DNA from: Hyphomicrobiales bacterium
GTDB lineage: Bacteria > Pseudomonadota > Alphaproteobacteria > Rhizobiales > Xanthobacteraceae
Reading direction: 5' to 3'
NCBI GenBank assembly: GCA_003164375.1
Contig: PLTE01000281.1
Coordinates: forward strand, 1 to 12,033
Length of the DNA stretch: 12,033 nucleotides
Part shown: positions 7,173-12,033 of the stretch, piece by piece
How the letters are laid out: every line of letters starts with the position of its first letter
Numbering within the stretch: the first letter of the stretch is position 1
Notes under the pieces: model-generated
Database searches by the model: none
Seen by the model: only the letters and a program-made list of their open reading frames with translations
What the model was told of the DNA's origin: nothing
Position numbers and translations under genes: made by a program

Positions 7173-7182
7173 TTCCTCCCCC
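7173..7182 (-). promoter_or_regulatory. Strong ribosome-binding site that fixes the GMC oxidoreductase start
   Basis: On the minus strand the sequence reads GGGGGAGGAA, with the GGAGG core seven bases before the ATG at 7167. No comparable site precedes the further upstream in-frame start at 7245. Confidence 0.8.
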
Positions 7183-7238
7183 GACGCGAAGATAGCATGC
7201 CACGCTGTCGCGCGGCGATCCGGAATAACTGGCGCGCT

Positions 7239-7267
7239 TTGCCATCAGCCGGCCCGACTGCTATTAT
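7239..7267 (+). promoter_or_regulatory. Sigma-70-like promoter for modABC
   Basis: TTGCCA (7239-7244) and TATTAT (7262-7267) are separated by 17 bases, and each hexamer matches the consensus at five of six positions. A start near 7274 would leave a leader of about 130 bases before modA. The leader contains GC-rich inverted repeats, among them CGCGAT (7336-7341) with ATCGCG (7351-7356). I see no clear ModE-type operator. Prediction by eye. Confidence 0.55.
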
Positions 7268-7268
7268 A
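7263..7268 (-). promoter_or_regulatory. Perfect TATAAT -10 element facing the GMC oxidoreductase gene
   Basis: Read on the minus strand, 7268-7263 is TATAAT. The matching -35 position (about 7291-7286, AGCGCG) is poor. It lies about 95 bases upstream of the GMC start at 7167 and overlaps the forward -10 element of modA by five bases. Confidence 0.3.
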
Positions 7269-7393
7269 CCCAAAGCGACAGATGGCGCGCTGGGCGCGCG
7301 CCGCTTGAGCCTGGAACGACGGTTGCCAAGGCGGTCGCGATGATCGATGGATCGCGTAATCCGGCGCGTATTGCTCGCGCGCACAACTCCTTT

Positions 7394-7399
7394 GGAGAA
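7394..7399 (+). promoter_or_regulatory. Ribosome-binding site that selects the GTG start of modA
   Basis: GGAGAA sits five bases before the GTG at 7405. The nearest in-frame ATG, at 7417, would be 17 bases away, too far, so the GTG is preferred. Confidence 0.75.
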
Positions 7400-7404
7400 C
7401 CTTC

Positions 7405-8196
7405 GTGCTCAAAAAAATGTCTATTTTCGCGGCACTTGCCGCGGCCCTCGCTTTTGCGGTGTTACCTTACCCCGCCAAGTCGCAGGACCGGTCCATCACG
7501 GTTTTCGCCGCCGCCTCGATGAAGAATGCGCTCGACGATGTCGATGCCGCTTTCACCAAGAAAACCGGCATCAAGGTTGTCGCCAGCTACGACGCAAGCT
7601 CGGCGCTGATGAAGCAGATCGAGGGCGGCGCGCCCGCCGACGTGTTCGTCTCCGCCGATCTGAAGTGGATGGATTACGGCTCGCAGAAAAAGCTCATCAA
7701 GGACGACAGCCGCGTCAATCTGCTCGGCAACGCGCTGGTGCTGATCGCCCCCAAGGACTCCAAGATCGATAATGCGGCGATCGGACCGGGCTTCGATCTC
7801 GCCAAGCTCGCCGGTGACGGGCGCATCGCCACCGGCGACGTGAAGGCCGTGCCGGTCGGGATTTACGCCCAGGCCGCTTTGGAAAAGCTCGGTGTCTGGT
7901 CGTCGGTCGAGCCGAAAATGGCCATGACCGGGAACGTCCGCGCCGCTCTCGTTCTGGTCGCGCGCGGCGAGGCGCCACTTGGTATCGTCTATTCGACCGA
8001 CGCCAAGGTCGAGCCCGGCGTGAAGGTCGTCGGCGTGTTTCCGGAATCCTCGCACGATCCGATCATCTATCCGGCCGCCGCAACGATCGGTGCCAAGCCT
8101 GACGCGACGGCGTATTTGGAGTTCCTCCGCTCGGCGGCCTCCAAGACGATCTTCGACAACTACGGCTTCACTTTCCTGGCAAAGCCGACGTCGTGA
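7405..8196 (+). CDS. modA: Molybdate ABC transporter, periplasmic binding protein ModA
   Basis: 263 residues, GTG start. Residues 1-26 are a signal peptide (LKKM, Ala-rich core, cleavage near AKS before QDR). The mature protein aligns closely by eye with E. coli ModA: ITVFAAASM, IEGGAPADVFVSADLKWMDY, LLGNALV, GIYAQAALEKLG, EAPLGIVYSTDA and NYGFTF. With a constant offset of 26, the oxyanion ligands are Ser38 (E. coli Ser12), Ser65 (Ser39), Val178 (Val152) and Tyr196 (Tyr170). Val151 replaces Ala125, which should matter little if that contact is made by the backbone, as I recall for the E. coli protein. It binds molybdate (and tungstate) in the periplasm and delivers it to ModBC. It is first in the operon; modB starts 30 bases after its stop. 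A dedicated tungstate binder of the TupA or WtpA families is less likely, because those sequences differ. Confidence 0.96.
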   Translation: MLKKMSIFAALAAALAFAVLPYPAKSQDRSITVFAAASMKNALDDVDAAFTKKTGIKVVASYDASSALMKQIEGGAPADVFVSADLKWMDYGSQKKLIKDDSRVNLLGNALVLIAPKDSKIDNAAIGPGFDLAKLAGDGRIATGDVKAVPVGIYAQAALEKLGVWSSVEPKMAMTGNVRAALVLVARGEAPLGIVYSTDAKVEPGVKVVGVFPESSHDPIIYPAAATIGAKPDATAYLEFLRSAASKTIFDNYGFTFLAKPTS

Positions 8197-8217
8197 CGGA
8201 ATACCTTAAAAAAGCTC

Positions 8218-8221
8218 AGGG
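8218..8221 (+). promoter_or_regulatory. Short ribosome-binding site for the TTG start of modB
   Basis: AGGG lies five bases before the TTG at 8227. The modB frame runs back to the modA stop at 8194 without any ATG or GTG, so TTG is the only usual start that keeps the N-terminal membrane segment. Confidence 0.5.
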
Positions 8222-8226
8222 CCGCC

Positions 8227-8922
8227 TTGTTCGATCTATCGCCCGCTGACTGGACCGCAGTCGCGCTGTCGCTGCGTATTGCGATCGTCGCAACCGCATG
8301 TGCGTTGCCGTTCGGCATTGCCGTCGGCTGGATTTTGGCGCGCAGGAATTTTTGGGGCAAGACGTTGCTTGACGGTCTCGTCCATCTGCCGCTGGTTTTG
8401 CCGCCGGTCGTCACCGGCTATATGTTGCTTATTTCATTCGGCCGCAGGGGACCGATCGGCGCCTTTCTCTACGATCATTTCGGCATCGTCTTCTCGTTCC
8501 GTTGGACCGGCGCGGCGCTCGCCTGCGGCGTCATGGGTTTCCCGCTGCTGGTTCGACCGATCAGGCTCGCGCTCGAGGCGATCGACAGCCGGCTTGAGGA
8601 TGCCGCGGCGACGCTCGGCGCCAATAGTGTTTTAGTGCTGTTCACCGTGACGCTGCCGCTCGCCTTGCCCGGCATCATCGCCGGCGTGCTGCTATGTTTC
8701 GCGCGTGCGCTGGGCGAGTTCGGCGCCACCATCACGTTTGTGTCGAACATACCCGGCGAGACGCAGACGATTTCGGCGGCGATCTACACTCTGACGCAGG
8801 TTCCCGGCGGCGATGCCGCCGCGGGCCGGCTCGTCTTGGTCGCGATCGCTCTCGCACTCGCCGCGCTGATTGCCGCGGAAGTTTTCTCGCGGCGCGCCGC
8901 CACGCGTTTCCACGGGGAATGA
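8227..8922 (+). CDS. modB: Molybdate ABC transporter, membrane permease ModB
   Basis: 231 residues, TTG start. About five membrane segments: near 10-35 (TAVALSLRIAIVATACALPFG), 48-70 (LPLVLPPVVTGYMLL), 95-113, 140-160 and 200-222. The LPLVLPPVV.GY segment and the cytoplasmic EAA-type loop EDAAATLGANSVLVLFTVTLPLALPGI, which docks onto ModC, are typical of ModB, as is LGEFGATITFVSNIPGETQTI. It forms the homodimeric channel for molybdate across the inner membrane. The length is close to E. coli ModB (229 residues). The stop overlaps the modC ATG (ATGA, 8919-8922), a sign of translational coupling. Confidence 0.95.
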   Translation: MFDLSPADWTAVALSLRIAIVATACALPFGIAVGWILARRNFWGKTLLDGLVHLPLVLPPVVTGYMLLISFGRRGPIGAFLYDHFGIVFSFRWTGAALACGVMGFPLLVRPIRLALEAIDSRLEDAAATLGANSVLVLFTVTLPLALPGIIAGVLLCFARALGEFGATITFVSNIPGETQTISAAIYTLTQVPGGDAAAGRLVLVAIALALAALIAAEVFSRRAATRFHGE

Positions 8923-9611
8923 TCGTGCTTGCGGTCGATGTTGAAAAACAGCTCGGCGCTTTGCACCTGACGGTAGGTTTTCAAGCCACGCGCGGCGCCA
9001 CCGCATTGTTCGGCCCTTCGGGCGCCGGCAAGACGTCCGTGGTCAACATGATTGCCGGCCTCCTCAATCCGGATCGCGGCAAAATCACTCTCGACGACAC
9101 GGTGCTGTTCGACTCAAGGCAAGGCGTCAATGTGGCGCCGCACCGCCGCCGCATCGGCTATGTGTTTCAAGAAGGCCGGCTGTTTCCGCATCTGTCGGTG
9201 CGGCAAAATCTAGATTATGGCCGCCGCGTGAGCGGCCATCCGCGCGATGCCGGCGAATTCGAGCGCATCGCGAAGCTGCTCGATATCGGGCATCTGCTCG
9301 ATCGCCGGCCGGGAAAATTGTCCGGCGGCGAGCGCCAGCGCGTCGCCGTCGGCCGCGCGTTGCTGATACGCCCGCGGCTCCTCCTCCTCGACGAGCCGCT
9401 TGCTTCTCTTGACGTCGCCCACAAGCGCGAAATTCTGCCCTATCTCGTTCGCTTGCGCGACGATGGCGGCATACCGATCGTCTATGTTAGCCACACGCCG
9501 GCGGAAGTGCGCCGCATCGCCACCACCGTGGTGCGACTCGCCGCTGGCCGTGTCACCGCCACGGGCGGCGCCGAACTGCTCGCAGCCGCCGACGAAGACG
9601 CTTTTGTGTAG
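8919..9611 (+). CDS. modC: Molybdate ABC transporter, ATP-binding protein ModC (short form)
   Basis: 230 residues. All ABC ATPase motifs are present: Walker A GPSGAGKTS (32-40), Q-loop YVFQEGRLFPHLSV, signature LSGGERQRVAVGRAL (from 134), Walker B LLLLDEP with Asp158 and Glu159, D-loop SLD, and H-loop His192 in YVSHTP. FQEGRLFPHLSVRQNL is characteristic of ModC. It powers molybdate import on the cytoplasmic side of ModB. E. coli ModC (352 residues) carries a C-terminal TOBE/Mop domain that binds molybdate; here the protein ends soon after the H-loop helix (ELLAAADEDAFV), so that domain is absent. The ATG overlaps the modB stop, and GGGGA immediately precedes it; the in-frame GTG at 8925 has better spacing from that GGGGA and could be the true start. 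A much longer open frame starts at 8694, but it runs through modB and is not credible. Confidence 0.93.
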   Translation: MIVLAVDVEKQLGALHLTVGFQATRGATALFGPSGAGKTSVVNMIAGLLNPDRGKITLDDTVLFDSRQGVNVAPHRRRIGYVFQEGRLFPHLSVRQNLDYGRRVSGHPRDAGEFERIAKLLDIGHLLDRRPGKLSGGERQRVAVGRALLIRPRLLLLDEPLASLDVAHKREILPYLVRLRDDGGIPIVYVSHTPAEVRRIATTVVRLAAGRVTATGGAELLAAADEDAFV

Positions 9612-9689
9612 CGGGCATTCGCATTTGGCGAAGCTTGCCGAGCATAATCGCGTGTTGTCCTGGCAAATCGCTGCGGACTATGATTCGTG

Positions 9690-10580
9690 ATGGATTCTTC
9701 CCCGCCTCGGGCGGTCAAACACGCGGCCGCTTGGGGTGTGCTGTGCGGCGCCGGTGCGGCACTGTGCTGGGCGCTCGGCTTCGTCGCCGCGCGACAAGGC
9801 GTCACCACTGGGCTGTCGCCGTTCGTCATTGCGCTGCACCGTTTCGTCTGGCCCGGGCTGGCGCTGGTGCCGGCCGTCGCGGCCCATGAATTCCGTGATC
9901 TCCGTGTCATCGGCGGGCGTCGCGCCATTGCGCTCGCGCTGACCGGCGGCCTGCCGCTGGCGCTGTTCAGCTATTTTGGTTACGTGCTGGTGCCGCTCGG
10001 TCATGGCGCCCTCATTCAGCCCTCCTGCGCGGCGCTCGGCGGCCTCCTGCTGGCGCGTTTTCTCCTCAAGGAGCCGTTGCCGTCTCGCCGCATCGTCGGT
10101 GCCGTCACCATCCTCGCCGGTCTCGGCGTCATCGGTGCCGAGGCGCTAACGACGATGGGCGCCAGCGGCATTCTGGGCGATTTGCTGTTCGTCGCGGCCG
10201 GCGCTTGCTTTGCAATTTTCGGCGTCTTGCTGCGGCTGTGGCTGGTCCCGCCGATGCGCGCCGTGGCGATTACCAGCGTGCTGTCGCTCGCCGGCCTGCC
10301 GATGTTGCTGTTTTGCTTCGACAATATGGTGGCGGCCGGATTTTACGAAAATCTGCTGCAGGCGGCGGTGCAGGGCGTGCTGGCGGGCGCCGGCGCGATC
10401 TATCTGTTTACCCGCGCAGTGGAGCTCTTGGGAGCGAGTCGGGCCGTATTGTTTCCATCGCTGGTGCCGCCGTTCACGCTCTTGATCGGCTACATCGCGC
10501 TCGGCGAGGCGCCGAGCGTGTCACAGCTCATAGGCCTGGTGATCGTCGTCTTCGGATTCCGCCTGACGCAGCGGAATTAA
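9690..10580 (+). CDS. EamA/DMT-family transporter
   Basis: 296 residues from the ATG at 9690; the GTG directly before it (9687) is equally possible. About ten membrane segments form two EamA repeats: the first opens with CGAGAALCWALGFVAAR and ends near residue 150 with KEPLPSRRIVGAVTILAGLGVI; the second starts near LGDLLFVAAGACFAIFGVLLR and ends with LGEAPSVSQLIGLVIVVFGF. The E.P....IG......G pattern closing each repeat is typical of drug/metabolite exporters of the inner membrane. The substrate cannot be read. It starts 78 bases after modC, which contains no clear promoter or terminator, so it may be read together with modABC although no link to molybdenum is evident. Its TAA stop shares the bases TTAA with the stop of the convergent acyl-CoA dehydrogenase gene. 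Confidence 0.9.
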   Translation: MDSSPPRAVKHAAAWGVLCGAGAALCWALGFVAARQGVTTGLSPFVIALHRFVWPGLALVPAVAAHEFRDLRVIGGRRAIALALTGGLPLALFSYFGYVLVPLGHGALIQPSCAALGGLLLARFLLKEPLPSRRIVGAVTILAGLGVIGAEALTTMGASGILGDLLFVAAGACFAIFGVLLRLWLVPPMRAVAITSVLSLAGLPMLLFCFDNMVAAGFYENLLQAAVQGVLAGAGAIYLFTRAVELLGASRAVLFPSLVPPFTLLIGYIALGEAPSVSQLIGLVIVVFGFRLTQRN

Positions 10581-11809
10581 TCTTCCGGGCCGGCATATTT
10601 GCCGGCGGTGTGCGGAAACATCGATTTCACGATCTTGAAGCGCGATATGTCGACGGTTGCGTCCATGTGCAGGAAGATTGCGGCGTCGCGGAACAGCTTC
10701 TCCACGCCGAAATCGAGCATGACGCCGTTGCCGCCGTGCAATTCGAGCGCATGCTGGGCCACTTTGAGGATTTCTTCCGAGGCGAACACCTTCGCCATAT
10801 TGCACAGCGTGTCGGCGTCCGGCGCGTTGTCGTCCACTGCTTTTGAGGCGCGCGCGAGAAGCGCGCGCACGGCTTCAATCCGGGTCGCCATGTCGGCGAG
10901 CCGCAGCGCCACCGCCTGATGCTTGATCAGGATGCGGCCGCCCTGCACGTAATTTTGCGCGTAGTCCGACGCGACCTCGAAGGCGCGCACGCCGACGCCG
11001 AGGTTCTTCGCCGCTTGGATGATCTTGCCCGGCCGGAAATAGACGCCCGCGTTGCCGAGTGCGTCGCCTTCGACCAACAGGTGGTCTTGAGGCACGCGCA
11101 TATCCTCGAACACCAGTTCGCCGTTGTTCATGAAGCGGCAGCCTAAGGTCTCGTTGCAGCGCGCGATCGTCAGTCCGGGGGTGTCGCGCGGCACCAGGAA
11201 GCTTGACGTGCCCTGCAGCATGCCGACTTTCGGATTGGTATTGGCATAGACCACGAACAGGCCGGCGTCGTAGCCGTTGGAGATGAACTGCTTGCGGCCG
11301 TTGATGATCCATTCGCCGTCGGTTTTCACCGCTCGCGTCTGCATGGCGGCTTCCGGCACATTGTAGGGCAGCCAGCGGTCGGAAGCGCCGCGCGGTTCGG
11401 TGAGACAATGCGCCAACAGAAATTGCGGATCCTCGAGCAGCCGCTTGAACCATTTCTCCTGCAGATGCCGCGGCGCCAGATTGCGCAGCAGCACCGCGAC
11501 TTTCCAGTTCTGCACCAGCTTGTCGGCAAGGCCCGAATCGCCGCGCGCAATCTCTTCCGAGATGAGCGCGAAGGTCTGTACTTCGCTCGCCGGGTCGAGC
11601 TCCATGCCGCCGAATTGTTCCGGAACCCCGAGCGTGCGGACGCCGACCTTTTCGGCGCCTTCAAGGATCGCGGGCGGCAGGCGATCTTCCGGCGTCATCG
11701 ACCATTCGCGCTGCCAATTGCCGCGGATGAACGGAATGACGACGCCATCGACGAAATCGCGGCAGCTCTGCCGCATCAGGCGCTGCTCTTCGGACAGATC
11801 GGACGGCAT
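10577..11809 (-). CDS. Acyl-CoA dehydrogenase family flavoprotein
   Basis: 410 residues from the ATG at 11809. Order: N-terminal helical domain (SEEQRLMRQSCRDFV...), middle beta domain with LAHCLTEPRGASD and the GEWIINGRKQFISNGYDA flavin/substrate segment, FEDMRVPQDHLLVEG, then the C-terminal helical domain with LELHGGNGVMLDFGVEKLFRDA. These FAD enzymes introduce a 2,3-double bond into an acyl-CoA and pass electrons to ETF. In medium-chain enzymes the catalytic base is Glu in a YEGT motif after the RDA helix; here the aligned segment is MDATVDI, with Asp383 at that place. The base may be elsewhere, as in isovaleryl-CoA and long-chain enzymes, so the substrate class is unclear. It lies one base after the stop of the aminotransferase gene (TGA-C-ATG), with AAGGCGG upstream, so the two are probably one operon. 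Confidence 0.92.
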   Translation of the reverse strand: MPSDLSEEQRLMRQSCRDFVDGVVIPFIRGNWQREWSMTPEDRLPPAILEGAEKVGVRTLGVPEQFGGMELDPASEVQTFALISEEIARGDSGLADKLVQNWKVAVLLRNLAPRHLQEKWFKRLLEDPQFLLAHCLTEPRGASDRWLPYNVPEAAMQTRAVKTDGEWIINGRKQFISNGYDAGLFVVYANTNPKVGMLQGTSSFLVPRDTPGLTIARCNETLGCRFMNNGELVFEDMRVPQDHLLVEGDALGNAGVYFRPGKIIQAAKNLGVGVRAFEVASDYAQNYVQGGRILIKHQAVALRLADMATRIEAVRALLARASKAVDDNAPDADTLCNMAKVFASEEILKVAQHALELHGGNGVMLDFGVEKLFRDAAIFLHMDATVDISRFKIVKSMFPHTAGKYAGPED

Positions 11810-11810
11810 G

Positions 11811-12033
11811 TCACGCCGCCTTGCGGCTCGTGAGGAACTCGCCCATGCGGTCGAGCGCTTTGAGAATGTTCTCGGTCGAATTGGCGTAGGACACGCGCAT
11901 ATAGCCTTCGCCGAGAATGCCGAAATCCGGGCCGCCGATCAGCGCGACGCCTGAGTCTTCAAGCAGCGCCGAGGCGAGTGCCTTGGCTTTCCAGCCGGTG
12001 CGTTTGATGTTGGGAAACGCGTAGAACGCGCCC
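11811..12033 (-). CDS. PLP-dependent class I/II aminotransferase, C-terminal end (partial, 5' end outside window)
   Basis: The minus-strand frame is open from the right edge to the TGA at 11813-11811 and gives 73 residues: GAFYAFPNIK, then LLEDSGVALIGGPDFG, then GYMRVSYANSTENILKALDRM and a short basic end. This is the C-terminal part of the small domain of an aspartate-aminotransferase-like (fold type I) enzyme; the Arg in YMRVSYA corresponds to the residue that grips the substrate alpha-carboxylate. GAFYAFP and the VALIGG.DFG..GEGYMR block are typical of the AAT I-gamma group. The lysine that binds PLP is not in the window, and substrate specificity cannot be told from this part. It is the upstream partner of the acyl-CoA dehydrogenase gene, with a one-base gap. 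Confidence 0.9.
   Translation of the reverse strand, partial: GAFYAFPNIKRTGWKAKALASALLEDSGVALIGGPDFGILGEGYMRVSYANSTENILKALDRMGEFLTSRKAA

Noticed and set aside
6322..7308. A 328-codon plus-strand open frame antisense to the GMC oxidoreductase gene
   Set aside because: It lies over highly conserved oxidoreductase motifs on the other strand and its translation resembles no protein I know.
7268..7404. Molybdenum-cofactor riboswitch or ModE operator in the modA leader
   Set aside because: The leader is long enough and has GC-rich inverted repeats, but I cannot match the conserved Moco RNA core, and no ModE-like paired half-sites were found by eye.
8694..8918. Extended N-terminus of ModC from the upstream in-frame ATG at 8694
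   Set aside because: The extension overlaps modB throughout and reads as Arg-rich shadow sequence; ATP-binding proteins of this family start near the ATG at 8919.

Overview
The window looks like ordinary chromosomal DNA of a GC-rich alphaproteobacterium. The order Hyphomicrobiales fits best, in the Xanthobacteraceae/Nitrobacteraceae neighbourhood. Supporting signs are a homospermidine synthase end of the Blastochloris/Rhodopseudomonas type, a DUF3175 protein, an alphaproteobacterial-style chemoreceptor and a short L,D-transpeptidase. This placement is inferred from protein character, not from a database match.

Layout. 2-223 (+) is the 3' end of a homospermidine synthase gene, followed by a GC-rich hairpin. 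358-699 (+) encodes a small basic DUF3175 protein. 816-2492 (+) encodes a methyl-accepting chemotaxis protein. 2562-2635 (+) is tRNA-Gly(CCC) with its own promoter-like sequence and a possible terminator. 2755-3180 (-) is a secreted L,D-transpeptidase, divergent from a two-gene unit (+): a DUF488 protein (3250-3954) and a MepA-type murein endopeptidase (3957-4928). A two-gene unit on the minus strand follows: a GMC flavin oxidoreductase (7167-5515), then a Yip1-family membrane protein (5518-4940), joined by a GTGA overlap. Divergent from it is the molybdate transporter operon modABC (7405-9611, +). An EamA-family exporter (9690-10580, +) comes next. It converges on a minus-strand pair: an aminotransferase whose 3' end enters the window (12033-11811), then an acyl-CoA dehydrogenase (11809-10577).

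How the genes work together. ModA binds molybdate in the periplasm, ModB is the membrane channel and ModC the ATPase. The L,D-transpeptidase (3-3 cross-links) and MepA (an endopeptidase family that cuts 4-3 and 3-3 cross-links) form a plausible peptidoglycan-remodelling neighbourhood. The GMC/Yip1 and aminotransferase/acyl-CoA dehydrogenase pairs look translationally coupled, but their substrates cannot be read from the sequence.

No insertion sequence, phage gene, CRISPR array or defence system is visible, and no gene-free stretch exceeds 300 bases (the longest is 237 bases, between the GMC gene and modA). I did not find a new multi-gene system. The points most worth a second look are a ModC without its usual C-terminal TOBE/Mop domain, an in-frame 18-bp minisatellite in the DUF488 gene, an acyl-CoA dehydrogenase with Asp where many relatives have the catalytic Glu, and a -10 element readable on both strands between the GMC gene and modA.
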